Positions 1 to 8,801 are shown, numbered from the stretch's first letter. The stretch: DNA of 64,000 bases from Coriobacteriaceae bacterium (GCA_025992855.1 DAJPGB010000001.1:620001-684000); one strand, 5' to 3'. Notes: generated from the sequence alone by a model not told the origin. Translations and numbers: made by a program.

Positions 1-150
1 TTCTTGAGTTACATGCGAAAGAGGCAGGGAGAACACGGTGTCCTCGGGCTCTACGGTCGCAGGGCGCGCCGGAGCGGCATGAGCCGGCGCAGCTGCGGGG
101 GCAGTCGGCGTCTCGGGCATGGTTGCGGACTTGTTCTCCTCGTCGATCAT
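1..150 (-). CDS. Partial protein of the FHA/kinase operon (N-terminus only)
   Basis: Only the first 50 codons lie in the window; the gene runs off the left edge. The ATG at 148-150 overlaps the TGA stop of the preceding FHA gene as ATGA, so it is translationally coupled and belongs to the same operon. The visible part is Ala/Pro-rich and low in complexity (residues about 10-30) and then becomes ordered (VFSLPLSHVT). A second in-frame ATG lies at 118-120. In actinobacterial fha-kinase operons the gene after fhaB is usually a PP2C-type Ser/Thr phosphatase. The position fits that, but no catalytic motif is inside the window, so the function is inferred from context only. Confidence 0.6.
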   Translation of the reverse strand, partial: MIDEENKSATMPETPTAPAAAPAHAAPARPATVEPEDTVFSLPLSHVTQE

Positions 151-563
151 CGACGGTTCACCTTCATGACCACGTCGCCAATCTGGACCTCGTCACCCTC
201 GCGCAGCGTTGCGGGCTCCACCAGCTGACGGCCGTTAACGAGCGTGCCGTTCAACGAGTTGAGGTCCTCGATGATGAGTGCCGGGCCCTGCAGCGAAAAG
301 CGTGCGTGCGAGGCCGAGACAAACGGTTCGTTGATGCAGATGTCCGAGGACGGCGAGCGGCCCACGATGACGGGGCCGAGCATGTCTACATGGATGCCAC
401 GGATGCCGCGCGGACCCTTGTCCACATCGATCGTCCAGATAGCGGAGTCGCGGCGCTGGCCGCGTACGAGTCCCACGCCGGTTTTCATGACGGCGAACAG
501 GAAGATGTAGAGCAGGGCGACCAGGACGATGCGGCCTGCAAAAAGGACGATATCGATGTTCAT
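147..563 (-). CDS. FhaB-like membrane-anchored FHA-domain protein
   Basis: The 138-residue protein has one N-terminal transmembrane helix (about residues 5-28) followed by a short linker and a forkhead-associated domain (about 55-135). FHA hallmarks are visible: GRSPSSD, then SASHARF, then EDLNSLNGTLVNG. FHA domains bind phosphothreonine peptides, so this protein probably recruits targets phosphorylated by the kinase encoded two genes upstream. The gene starts 6 bp after the stop of the FhaA-like gene and overlaps the next gene by 4 bp. The layout (short TM plus FHA) matches FhaB/FipA of Actinobacteria, which acts in cell-envelope growth control. The specific role here is not shown by sequence. 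Confidence 0.88.
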   Translation of the reverse strand: MNIDIVLFAGRIVLVALLYIFLFAVMKTGVGLVRGQRRDSAIWTIDVDKGPRGIRGIHVDMLGPVIVGRSPSSDICINEPFVSASHARFSLQGPALIIEDLNSLNGTLVNGRQLVEPATLREGDEVQIGDVVMKVNRR

Positions 564-569
564 AAGCGA

Positions 570-1580
570 CTATCCCCTAAATTCAAAGGTGCTTAGGCCA
601 AACGTCAGCAGGTCGCCGTTGCGCAGCGGGCAGCGCGTGATGCGGCGGTTGTTGACGAGCGTGCCGTTGGTGGAGTTGAGGTCCTCGATCGACCAGTCCG
701 AGCCGGTAAAGGTGAGCTGGGCGTGACGGCGCGAAACGTTGGGGTCGCGCAGGGCGATGTCCGAAACCGAACGCTCGCGACCGATGGTCACCTGCGCGGA
801 AGTGATGCTATGGCTCTCGCCGCTCACGACGTCGACGAGCTGGGCAAGCGGGCGCTGCGGGGCGCGAGAGCTTGCCATGTTGGAGGCGATGCTGGCTGCG
901 GCGCCCAGGCCCACGGCGGCGCCGGTCGCGGCGGCTCCGCCCATGCCGGCAAGCGCGTCGCGCGAGACGGTTTGTGGCACGGGAATGGGTGCGGCGGCGG
1001 GGTCGGGGACGTTGGGCGCAAAGGGATCGGCCGCGGCGAGCGGGTCGGGAGCGGCGGCACGGGGCGCCGGCTGCTGGGGCATGGCGGCGGGGTGCTGTTG
1101 CTGTGGAGCGGCGAATTGCTGCTTGCCGGCGCGGGGAGCGCTGACGGCGCGGCTTGCGGCCGAGTTGTTCTGGCCCAGGCCATTCTGGTAGGCGCGCTCT
1201 TCCTCGTACAGGCGACCGAGCGTGGGGGCGTCGACGTTCTCGGCAAAGACCGAGAACTTACCGGCACGCAGCTGCGGGTCGATCATAAAGCGAACGAGGG
1301 GCTCGCCGACAAACACATAGTGGCGCTTTTCGGCCTGTGCCTTCACAAACTCGCGGACTTCGCGCGAAAGCTCAGGGTAGAACGGGGCGAGCATGGGATC
1401 GTCGTCGACGGCGATCAGGATGGTATAGAGTGCCGGCGCGGTGTTGACGCCGTTGATCACCAGAGTCTGATCCTCCATGTCGCGAGCGGCCTGCTTGGCA
1501 AGCTTCTTAAAGGAGAACGGGGCACGGGTGGCACCGAAGATGCCGGCCACGTGGTCCTCGAAGATGTTCAGGAAGTTCAC
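570..1580 (-). CDS. FhaA-like protein (DUF3662 plus C-terminal FHA domain)
   Basis: The 336-residue protein begins with a DUF3662-type domain (about residues 1-125; the start NFLNIFEDHVAGIFG is typical), followed by an Ala/Pro/Gln-rich disordered linker (about 140-240) and a C-terminal FHA domain (about 260-335) with IGRERSVSDI, SRRHAQL and EDLNSTNGTLVNN. FhaA proteins are phosphothreonine readers linked to cell-wall synthesis in Actinobacteria. The start codon is GTG (1578-1580) and overlaps the kinase stop as GTGA, so translation is coupled to the kinase gene. No transmembrane segment is seen, so it is probably cytosolic. Confidence in the family is high; the partner is inferred from operon context. 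Confidence 0.9.
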   Translation of the reverse strand: MNFLNIFEDHVAGIFGATRAPFSFKKLAKQAARDMEDQTLVINGVNTAPALYTILIAVDDDPMLAPFYPELSREVREFVKAQAEKRHYVFVGEPLVRFMIDPQLRAGKFSVFAENVDAPTLGRLYEEERAYQNGLGQNNSAASRAVSAPRAGKQQFAAPQQQHPAAMPQQPAPRAAAPDPLAAADPFAPNVPDPAAAPIPVPQTVSRDALAGMGGAAATGAAVGLGAAASIASNMASSRAPQRPLAQLVDVVSGESHSITSAQVTIGRERSVSDIALRDPNVSRRHAQLTFTGSDWSIEDLNSTNGTLVNNRRITRCPLRNGDLLTFGLSTFEFRG

Positions 1581-3430
1581 GAAAGATCACTCTCCGTATA
1601 GGTTCTTTGGTATCCGAGCAAATATAGGCATATCCCAACGATTATAGAGGATAGGGTTCCCGCAACCGCCGCCTTGACGACGACCGCGGCCGCAAGGCTG
1701 GCAATTTCCATATGGTGTGCAAGACAGAGCGACGCCGCGGAGCCTATTCCGCAGCCGGCGATGGCAGCGATTGCAGTCAGGTTCGAGCCCTGCTCGGCAT
1801 GCTTGGCATGGGCGTTGAGCAGCAGAGATGTCAGTGCAGCTGTCGCCGCGACGAGCACAATGGCGGCCCAGGAGAGCATGTCTCCCAGCGCCGCGGCAAC
1901 ATTGCCGAGCCCCAGCACGCCTCCGGCGGAAAGCGCAACCGTAGCCAGGCGGCCAAAAAGCGCGCCCATCCCCGTGGCGGCCGCGGCGCTTGCCGGGCCG
2001 AGCCAAAAGGCCGCGATGCCGGCGGCGACCCCGGCGGCAAGGAGGGCGTCGCCCGTTAGACAGCCAAGTGCCACCGCGCAGGTGAGCGCGGCGCTCGCGG
2101 CGGCCTCGGTGCGGCCCCAGGCGATCCACCAACCGGACATGGTGGCGGCAAAGAGCACCGCGACGGGCAGCATCGACAGGATGCCCTGCGCCTGCATAGT
2201 GGCGTTGGCTATAAGTACCAAAAAGCCCACGGCCGAGATAGCCGAGCCAATCTGCGGGGCCAGGCCGGCGGCCGCCCCAATCGCGATGGCCGCGGCAATG
2301 AGCCCGGGAAGCGCCGCGACGCCAGCCGTTTGCATGATCAAAAAGCTAAAGGCACCACACGTTAGCGCCGAGATGGCGCGCATGGTGTAGCTGCGCGCGT
2401 GGCTCCAGCGCGTGCCGGCCCAGCCGAGTGCGGGGTCGACCTCGATGGTGTCATCCTCATAGGGCAATGATTCGATATCGTCTGCCGCGCGCTCGTCATC
2501 CGAAAGCTCGCCCACCATTTGCTCCAGGCTGCGACGGCCCTCGCGCACGCTGCCCAGACCGGCAAGGAGCTGGTCGCAAAATGCCTCGATGCTGTTGGGG
2601 CGGTCTTGCGGCATGGGGGAGAGCGCGCTCATGAGCGCAGCCTCGGCTCCCGGGGGAAAGTGCGGGATGAGCTCGCTGGGGTAGGTGGCACCGCCGATGA
2701 TGCGGCCGAGCGAGTCGCCGGGCGTGGCGGCCATAAAGGGAGCGCTGCCGCACAGGCCCTCGTAGATCACACAGGCGAGGGCAAAGACGTCAGCGCGCTC
2801 GTCAACCGTGCCAGTCTCGATGTCGAGCTGCTCAGGCGGCATGTAGCCGATGGTGCCGCCGCGCGAGCCGCCAAAGCCACCGGCAGACGATAGCCGCGCC
2901 ATGCCAAAGTCGGTGAGCTTTACATTGCCCGAGTGGTCGATGAGCACGTTGGCGGGCTTAATATCCAGGTGGAGCACACCGTTGCTATGGGCGAAGGTGA
3001 GCGCCTGGCCCAGCGCGTCGGCAATGGCCGCGGTCTCGTCAAAGGTGAGCGAATGGCCGTCCACGCGATGCAAAAACTCGGCTAGGGACATGCCGTCGAC
3101 ATATTCCATGACTAGGTAGGCATAGGCGGTGTCGTGCGTAAAGTCGATAACCTGCACGATATTGGGATGTTGAAGCATGGCGGCGGTGTGTGCCTCGCGC
3201 AGGACATCCATGATGTCGCTGGCGGGCATGCCGGCGCCGTTGATAAGGGGGATGCGCTTAATGGCGACGCGGCGGCGCAGGTGCGTGTCGCGGCAGATCT
3301 CGATGGAGCCAAAACCGCCGGTCGCAAGTGTCTCGAGCGGTTGGTACCGCTTGAGCAGCTCGCGAGAGCTGGTGCCCTCCAAGGGAACGTCCGGCGAGAA
3401 CCGGGCGGTATGTTGCGAGAAAAGCGGCAT
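1577..3430 (-). CDS. Ser/Thr protein kinase with C-terminal multi-TM domain
   Basis: The N-terminal half is a Hanks-type kinase: glycine loop with GGFGSIE, VAIK lysine, DFG as KLTDFGMAR, and GYMPPEQ activation-segment end. The catalytic loop reads HLDIKPANVLI, so the Arg of HRD is Leu. Kinases of that type often do not need activation-loop phosphorylation. The C-terminal half (about residues 350-610) is a run of roughly eight hydrophobic helices and lacks the extracellular PASTA repeats of PknB/StkP, so its input signal is unknown. I chose the ATG at 3428-3430, which has a GAGGG ribosome site at proper spacing. An upstream in-frame TTG overlaps that ribosome site. It is the first gene of the kinase-fhaA-fhaB operon. 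Confidence 0.9.
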   Translation of the reverse strand: MPLFSQHTARFSPDVPLEGTSSRELLKRYQPLETLATGGFGSIEICRDTHLRRRVAIKRIPLINGAGMPASDIMDVLREAHTAAMLQHPNIVQVIDFTHDTAYAYLVMEYVDGMSLAEFLHRVDGHSLTFDETAAIADALGQALTFAHSNGVLHLDIKPANVLIDHSGNVKLTDFGMARLSSAGGFGGSRGGTIGYMPPEQLDIETGTVDERADVFALACVIYEGLCGSAPFMAATPGDSLGRIIGGATYPSELIPHFPPGAEAALMSALSPMPQDRPNSIEAFCDQLLAGLGSVREGRRSLEQMVGELSDDERAADDIESLPYEDDTIEVDPALGWAGTRWSHARSYTMRAISALTCGAFSFLIMQTAGVAALPGLIAAAIAIGAAAGLAPQIGSAISAVGFLVLIANATMQAQGILSMLPVAVLFAATMSGWWIAWGRTEAAASAALTCAVALGCLTGDALLAAGVAAGIAAFWLGPASAAAATGMGALFGRLATVALSAGGVLGLGNVAAALGDMLSWAAIVLVAATAALTSLLLNAHAKHAEQGSNLTAIAAIAGCGIGSAASLCLAHHMEIASLAAAVVVKAAVAGTLSSIIVGICLYLLGYQRTYTESDLS

Positions 3431-3510
3431 GGCCAACCCTCGTGCGTTTAAAGTTCGTTTGCGAGCGGCGGGCGCGGGGCCGAGCCATTCGCGGCGGCAT
3501 AGATGCTGCT

Positions 3511-3538
3511 AGTGTAGCACGCTCGGGTGCATGGTGAA
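3511..3538 (-). promoter_or_regulatory. Predicted promoter of the kinase/FHA operon
   Basis: Read on the minus strand, TTCACC and TACACT are separated by 16 bp, close to sigma-70-type -35 and -10 boxes. They lie about 80 bp upstream of the kinase ATG with no other gene between. Assigned by eye only. Confidence 0.4.
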
Positions 3539-3621
3539 GGTAGCGGGGCGAGGTGGCCTATCTGGCTTGGCCTTCGTCTCGACCCATCCGGAAAGTGCGC
3601 CCCAGTTTTCAGCAAAATAAT

Positions 3622-3727
3622 GGGATGCGCTTTCCCAACGGGGCAGGCTGCGGAAACTGCATCCCAGAATATTGGCCCAGAATGGGATGCAGTTTCCGAA
3701 TCGATACTCAAAAGGAAAGCGCATCCC
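3622..3727. repeat. Nested double inverted repeat (four related 14-mers)
   Basis: Four 14-bp blocks lie in the 439-bp gap between divergent genes: 3622-3635, 3652-3665, 3684-3697 and 3714-3727. The outer pair (GGGATGCGCTTTCC and its exact complement) and the inner pair (GGAAACTGCATCCC and its exact complement) form nested perfect stems. Outer and inner blocks differ from each other at only two positions, so alternative pairings are possible. No coding potential is seen in this segment. Confidence 0.8.
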
Positions 3728-3869
3728 GCTTTGATGCGGGGACTGCGGACAAAAGCTGGACCGTGATCTGGGCCGGATTGGAGTTCGCCTGAATCGTTGA
3801 TGCTGGCTGGTGTGGGCGCGGAGATAAACGAGCGGATCGAGCGATATAATGACACGCTATGGAGGCCAT

Positions 3870-6008
3870 ATGCTCTTTTCCCGCCGTTCTGCTACATCTG
3901 CCTGTGCCATTGCGCTTATCGTAATGGCGGTTACTCCTTATCACCGGTTTTCATCTTCAATCGGCCTGGCATCAGGTGCGATGACTTGGCTCGTTATCCT
4001 TGGTGCATGCCTTGCGGCGTTTGTTCATGGTGCTGCGCTCCGCAAGGGGAGAGAAATAAGGCGGCCGGGGTGCCTTGGCGTCATCGGTGTTTTCCTCGGT
4101 GTTATTGCAACGGTTCCCGAATGGGCCGACCTGGTTTTCTATGCTCGCGGAGATTCTATTCCATTCGTGTTTGCACCGATCTGGCTGCTGCATGGCGTTT
4201 CGTGCGCCTCGTGCTTTGTTGGGTCGCTGCTCCTCTCATATGTTATGTGGGATACGGTGGGCTCTCCTTTGACGCAGGGGGCGACGTGGGCTGACGAAAG
4301 AGAAGCTCGTCACCCGCAGGACGCGATTTTTACAGAAACAATAGCCGCCCTGTCTTGCCTGCTGTTTTGTTGTCGAGTTTCATGGAGAGTCGTTCCCGAG
4401 CCATGGGGGATGTCCCCTGTAACGGCCGTATCAATTGGCTTAGTGCTTTTAATTCCTCTGGTCTATCTCGTGTTGGCTGTGGCCCCGCCGCTTTGCTGTC
4501 TCCGCGCCTTTGGTCGGGGACAGAGCGACGTGTTTGCCCGTTCTGTGCTCGTGGCAGTCCCTATTGGTCTTGTTCCGGCTGTCGAGGCGGCATACTTCGC
4601 AAGCGATGCCGCGATCATTGTATTGCTTGCGATGGGGTCCGCTATTGCTGTTGCCTTCGTGTGCACGTTGCTAAGGGGGGAACGGGACAACAATCCGGAT
4701 ATTGCCTGCGCGTCCGACCCATTCGATGCGGGAGTGTTTTCCCCTGCCCTGTCGCCTCGAGAAGAGCAGTTTGTTCGACTGCTGCTCAAAGGGAAAACGC
4801 CGGCGGAAATTGCCAGGGAGACGGGTACGAAGCCATCGACGGTGCGAACAACGCTTCACCGAGCATACGGGAAGGCGTCGGTTGCGGGCTCACGCGAGCT
4901 CGTGGCGTTGTTTGCAGGTGAGGGTGATGCTGTAGGGCCTGAGCCGCTGCAGCGGCATGCTGACGATATGCTGGTATCAGCTCGGACGCGCCGGCTGTTT
5001 CGATACCTGCTCACATCATTTTTCATCCTCCTTGCGGCGGGTCCCTTGGTAATGGCGGATAGCGATTGGGGGTCCGGTGTTTCGTGGGCTGTCGCCTTTT
5101 CTCTTGCAAGCTATGCATTGGGTCTCGGACTGTTTCTGTCGCTACGCTACACGGGTGGAAAACCGAATCGTGAAGCTGATCTGGATAGAGCGGATGGGGC
5201 GATTGGGCTTGGAAGCCCGTGCGTGTGGGCGATACTGTCTGCCGTGGAATGGGCTTTTGTTTATATCGCGGCATGGAGGTGCATACGCGATCCGTTGATG
5301 GCTGCACCGGTCCTGTTTTGCGGCATAGCGTCTATGGCTTCGCTCGCTGTTAAGCTGCGCCCGTTTAAGGTTCATGCCCATACTCGGGCTATCGTGCCGT
5401 TGGTCTCAATGGGCATGGTTGCCTTAATCTATGCGGTCGCTAGGGGGCGAATCCACGGGTTTGCGGTGCTGACGGGGATGCTGCTCACGTATATAGTGCT
5501 GCGAAGCTGTCCGCAGCGCAAAATGCTTGGGGTATGGATGCTCTGCTTTGGGGTGACGGCTCCTGTTTGGGTTGTCTTGCTCAACATGGTGCAGGATCTG
5601 ACGGTTTTCGAGCCGTTGTTCCTCGCGTCGTTGTTGGGGCATAGTTCGGCTGTCAATGTCGTCGTGGCAACGGTGATCGTCTGCTGGTCTGTGCCCATAT
5701 TCGTCACGCACATCGCGCTCGCCCGCTCGGTTGAGGACGAGAAAGCCGTCTTGGAGTACCGCGCGAACGGGTCCACCGAAACAGCCCGCGTGCGCCAGCT
5801 GGCCCTGCTTATGTCTCGCTCCCTTTCTAATGTTCAGTCGCAAATCTTGCTGATGACGGCAGAGGGCGCAACGACAAAGGCTATTGCGGAGGATGTCGGT
5901 TACGCTGCATCTACGGTGCAAGCACTGCGGTCTGCATCTTACCGCCAGTTGAGGATCAAGAATAAAGCGGAACTTGTTTCATTGTTATCGCAGGTAGATA
6001 ACGTGTAA
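3870..6008 (+). CDS. Membrane LuxR-type regulator with two HTH domains
   Basis: The 712-residue protein has about seven hydrophobic segments, a LuxR-type HTH (about residues 292-347; LSPREEQFVRLLLKG then PAEIARETGTKPSTVRTTL), a second block of about six to eight hydrophobic segments, and a second LuxR-type HTH at the C-terminus (about 650-705; TKAIAEDVGYAASTVQALR). Coriobacteria encode many polytopic LuxR regulators, normally with one C-terminal HTH, so this looks like an in-frame fusion of two such proteins. I chose the ATG at 3870 because GGAGG at 3861-3865 precedes it; an ATG at 3849 lacks such a site. It lies upstream of, and in the same direction as, the ABC cassette at 6118-9466 and may control it. 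The ligand is unknown. Confidence 0.85.
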   Translation: MLFSRRSATSACAIALIVMAVTPYHRFSSSIGLASGAMTWLVILGACLAAFVHGAALRKGREIRRPGCLGVIGVFLGVIATVPEWADLVFYARGDSIPFVFAPIWLLHGVSCASCFVGSLLLSYVMWDTVGSPLTQGATWADEREARHPQDAIFTETIAALSCLLFCCRVSWRVVPEPWGMSPVTAVSIGLVLLIPLVYLVLAVAPPLCCLRAFGRGQSDVFARSVLVAVPIGLVPAVEAAYFASDAAIIVLLAMGSAIAVAFVCTLLRGERDNNPDIACASDPFDAGVFSPALSPREEQFVRLLLKGKTPAEIARETGTKPSTVRTTLHRAYGKASVAGSRELVALFAGEGDAVGPEPLQRHADDMLVSARTRRLFRYLLTSFFILLAAGPLVMADSDWGSGVSWAVAFSLASYALGLGLFLSLRYTGGKPNREADLDRADGAIGLGSPCVWAILSAVEWAFVYIAAWRCIRDPLMAAPVLFCGIASMASLAVKLRPFKVHAHTRAIVPLVSMGMVALIYAVARGRIHGFAVLTGMLLTYIVLRSCPQRKMLGVWMLCFGVTAPVWVVLLNMVQDLTVFEPLFLASLLGHSSAVNVVVATVIVCWSVPIFVTHIALARSVEDEKAVLEYRANGSTETARVRQLALLMSRSLSNVQSQILLMTAEGATTKAIAEDVGYAASTVQALRSASYRQLRIKNKAELVSLLSQVDNV

Positions 6009-6117
6009 ACGCCTGAGCAATCAACTCAATAGCGGGTGTTTACAGACATCTTTCTCTATTCATGCAAAGGTTGCCGTGCGTCGACGCATTGTTAACCGCT
6101 TTTGATTGGAGAAGGCC

Positions 6118-6450
6118 ATGATTAAGCCAAGGAGCGCTATTGCTCGAATCGGAGTCGGGTTGGCGATTGTTGCGGGTTTGTCGATGGGCGCACCTGCCGC
6201 ATCATTTGCTCAAGAGGAGTTTGACACTTCCCAGGTTTCTAGCATTTCGCAGAGCGCGGATGCCGGAATTGCCACATGCAAGAACAACATAGATACAGAT
6301 TTCGCTTTTCAATGTTCTGGCACGAGCGCAACCGGCTATCGCCAGAAAGAAGATCCATCTTCAGTCTACATTCTTGGCGCGATCGGGATGGGGCCGGGCA
6401 CTGTCGCTCGGCTCCATCCCATCGATGGGAGGATGATGACATTTGAATAG
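6118..6450 (+). CDS. Small secreted protein with signal peptide
   Basis: The 110-residue product has a clear Sec signal peptide (basic start, hydrophobic core, APAASFAQ cleavage region near residue 30) and a short mature part with two cysteines (TCKNN and FQCSG), which could form one disulfide. The mature part has GYRQKEDPSSVYI, resembling the YRQK/KED-SS-VY segment I recall from DUF2712-like exported proteins of Firmicutes and Coriobacteria. Such proteins are longer, so this copy may be truncated. The ATG at 6118 follows GGAGAAGG; the frame-open TTG at 6106 is less likely. The stop overlaps the following permease gene by 8 bp, so it sits at the head of an ABC cassette and may be its cargo. 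Confidence 0.75.
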   Translation: MIKPRSAIARIGVGLAIVAGLSMGAPAASFAQEEFDTSQVSSISQSADAGIATCKNNIDTDFAFQCSGTSATGYRQKEDPSSVYILGAIGMGPGTVARLHPIDGRMMTFE

Positions 6451-7324
6451 AAATCTAATGCGGCACGAGTTGTCCAAGATATTTGGCAATCCTATATTTG
6501 CGTTGGCTCTTATTTTGGCGACTGCCATTTCGATGGCAGCTGCCATCGAGGCGTGGTGGACGCTCGAAATTGAGCGCAAGCAGCTGTTATCTTTTGGCTA
6601 CGGCATTGGTCTGCAGTCTCAGACATACCTCGGCCAAACGCGTGAAAGTAGCTTTGGCAACTGGATTGTTGTGAGCGCGAACGCGCCGTTGTTGGCGTCG
6701 GTGTTTTTCTATTCGCTGCCGTTGCTTGCCATGTTGGCCGGGTCGTGGTCATGCCTGTCCGAGCGTTTGAGCGGTTACGAGGCACAGATCTGCACGCGTG
6801 TTTCTAGAAATGCATACGTGAACGTGAAGATGCTGTCTGCTTTCCTCTCTGCGTTTGCGGTCACGGCTATTCCGCTACTCGTGAACTTTCTGATTGTCTC
6901 CATACTGTTTCCCGCGTATCTCCCCCGAGTCGACGAATCGACTTACGTCGGGCTCTATCTGCATAGCTATTTTTCCGGCCTGTTTTATTCCCGGCCTCTG
7001 TTATACGTGCTGGTTTATACGCTGTTCGATGCGGTGGCGCTGGGGGTTCTATCCATGGCCGTGACCGGTCTGTCGGTTGTGTTCCGCAGCAGAATCAAGG
7101 CGATGGTCGTTCCATATCTGATTATGGTTGCATGGCACTTTGTTAACGACTGGATTTTTAGCGTCCTTTCATGCGTCGGCTTTAACTGCAACATTCTTAA
7201 CAGCATCAGGTCGGAATCACTAAATAACTGGCCCGACATCCGAGCGGGGGTTGCGGAAATCATCTTGCTGTTCGTCTTTTCTTTGGTTTCCGCGAGATTC
7301 TTAAAAAGACGCGAGGTGGTCTGA
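6443..7324 (+). CDS. ABC-2 type permease-like membrane protein 1
   Basis: The 293-residue protein has about six transmembrane helices and a large loop after the first helix, as in ABC-2 permeases of antibiotic or peptide exporters and immunity systems. Translation probably starts at TTG 6443 after GGGAGG at 6427-6432; an ATG at 6458 is the alternative. It overlaps the small secreted-protein gene and the next permease gene (TGATG, 1 bp), so the cassette is translationally coupled. No single sequence motif identifies a substrate. The pairing with a second permease and one cytosolic ATPase suggests a heteromeric exporter. Confidence 0.78.
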   Translation: MNRNLMRHELSKIFGNPIFALALILATAISMAAAIEAWWTLEIERKQLLSFGYGIGLQSQTYLGQTRESSFGNWIVVSANAPLLASVFFYSLPLLAMLAGSWSCLSERLSGYEAQICTRVSRNAYVNVKMLSAFLSAFAVTAIPLLVNFLIVSILFPAYLPRVDESTYVGLYLHSYFSGLFYSRPLLYVLVYTLFDAVALGVLSMAVTGLSVVFRSRIKAMVVPYLIMVAWHFVNDWIFSVLSCVGFNCNILNSIRSESLNNWPDIRAGVAEIILLFVFSLVSARFLKRREVV

Positions 7325-8160
7325 TGCTGTTTAGGCTGGTCGCCGCGGACCTGAGGACCGTTTTGAAGAAGAACATCATCACTTTTATTGCGGTTGCGGC
7401 AGTGACCGTTGCAAACTTGGTGTACGCCTACGGATTGTCTTCTGTGTATGGGGTCAGGACGGATACCTTGGGGTTTGCGGATAATCTTGCGCTCGTGTTT
7501 GCCGGATCTGCTCCGTTTGAGCCTAGGCCCGGGGTCATGTTTGTGCCTCCGTTAGGGTGGCTATTCCTCATTCTGCTTATTCTCTATACAACACTCGATT
7601 ATCCGACCGAATCGTTGCACGGGCTTGGTTTACAAGCACTTGTTCGATGCCGGGCAAGAACCCTTTGGTGGGCCTCGCGTTTTATCTTGGTGGCGGCGGT
7701 AACGGCATTTTCACTGCTCGTGGTGGTTTGCTCTGTTGTGATTTGGAGCTTGGTGGTGAGCTCCTCGTTCAGCGAGGTCATTCATGGCGAGTCGCTTCAG
7801 CTGGCTAATTTGGCGCCGTGGTTTCTCAAAGCTGCCGAGGCAGATGCGCTGCCGTTTTTCATAGGTCTCTTTCTTGCTTTCGAGGCGCTTGCGTTTGCGC
7901 AGGCAGCGGTCGGGTTTGTGCTTGGGCCGTCAGTCTCGTTTGTGGTTTTAATGAGCTACCTGATCTGCTCGGCATATGCACGACATTGGGCGCTATTGGG
8001 TAACGCCTTGATGCTGTTGCGCTGGGGCGGAATTGTCAAAGAGGGAATCGCGGCGGGCTCGAGCGTCTTGTCATCAATTGCGATTATGTCGTTATGCCTA
8101 TCGCTGGGCGGACTGTGGTTTCGAAGGGCAGACCTTATAGAAAAGGGGGACAAGATATGA
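7324..8160 (+). CDS. ABC-2 type permease-like membrane protein 2
   Basis: The 278-residue protein has about six hydrophobic helices and is similar in size and topology to the preceding membrane protein, although the two are not obviously alike in sequence. It starts at ATG 7324, overlapping the upstream stop by one base, and its TGA overlaps the ATG of the ATPase gene. It is most likely the second half of the transmembrane channel. Substrate unknown; candidates are the small secreted protein encoded at 6118-6450 or a toxic peptide from outside. Confidence 0.78.
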   Translation: MLFRLVAADLRTVLKKNIITFIAVAAVTVANLVYAYGLSSVYGVRTDTLGFADNLALVFAGSAPFEPRPGVMFVPPLGWLFLILLILYTTLDYPTESLHGLGLQALVRCRARTLWWASRFILVAAVTAFSLLVVVCSVVIWSLVVSSSFSEVIHGESLQLANLAPWFLKAAEADALPFFIGLFLAFEALAFAQAAVGFVLGPSVSFVVLMSYLICSAYARHWALLGNALMLLRWGGIVKEGIAAGSSVLSSIAIMSLCLSLGGLWFRRADLIEKGDKI

Positions 8161-8801
8161 GCGTAATCGTTAGGGACATATCGAAGCGTATGGGTAAAAA
8201 CGTTGTCCTGCGCAATGTGTCTATCGAGGTTGCCCCTGGGACTGTGGTTGGGCTTCAGGGGATAAACGGTTCGGGCAAGACCATGCTCATGCGAGCGGTC
8301 TGCGGATTGATTAAACCCACCGAAGGCGAGATCTCAATCGATGGTCAAAGGCTCGGAGTTGATATCTCGTTCCCGCCGAGTCTGGGGATGTTGATCGAGG
8401 CGCCTTCCTTTTTGGGATATCTGTCTGGCTACGACAATCTGGAGCTCATCGCTCAGATCAAGGGCGTTGCTACCCCCGAGGACATTCGCTCTGCCCTGCG
8501 GCTCGTGGGGCTCGATGCAGACGAAAAAAAGAAGTTCCGAGCATACTCGCTTGGGATGAAGCAACGTCTGGGGATAGCTGCGGCAATTATGGAGAAGCCG
8601 AAACTGCTTGTTCTCGATGAGCCAACAAATGCCCTCGACGAAGCGGGCGTGGAAATGCTCAAGCGCGTTGTGGCGATGGCGGCATCAGCGGGTCGCGAGG
8701 TTATTCTGTCCAGCCATGACGGAGAGGTGCTCGAGGAGCTGGCCGATCGGGTTTACTGCATGCGCGACGGTGCCGTTGTGAACGTTCGGGAAAGGTCGTG
8801 A
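8157..8801 (+). CDS. ABC transporter ATP-binding protein
   Basis: This 214-residue stand-alone nucleotide-binding subunit has Walker A (GINGSGKT), a signature region (YSLGMKQRLGIA), Walker B (LLVLDEPTNALDE) and the H-loop histidine in SSHDGE. The signature is the SLGMKQR type usual in exporters paired with ABC-2 permeases, including bacteriocin immunity and drug exporters. The ATG at 8157 follows GGGGGA and overlaps the upstream stop as ATGA; the reading frame is open further upstream inside the permease gene but without a ribosome site. It supplies ATP hydrolysis for the two permeases just before it. Confidence 0.9.
   Translation: MSVIVRDISKRMGKNVVLRNVSIEVAPGTVVGLQGINGSGKTMLMRAVCGLIKPTEGEISIDGQRLGVDISFPPSLGMLIEAPSFLGYLSGYDNLELIAQIKGVATPEDIRSALRLVGLDADEKKKFRAYSLGMKQRLGIAAAIMEKPKLLVLDEPTNALDEAGVEMLKRVVAMAASAGREVILSSHDGEVLEELADRVYCMRDGAVVNVRERS

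Noticed and set aside
3431..3436. TTG start two codons upstream of the kinase ATG
   Set aside because: It would overlap the only ribosome-binding sequence.
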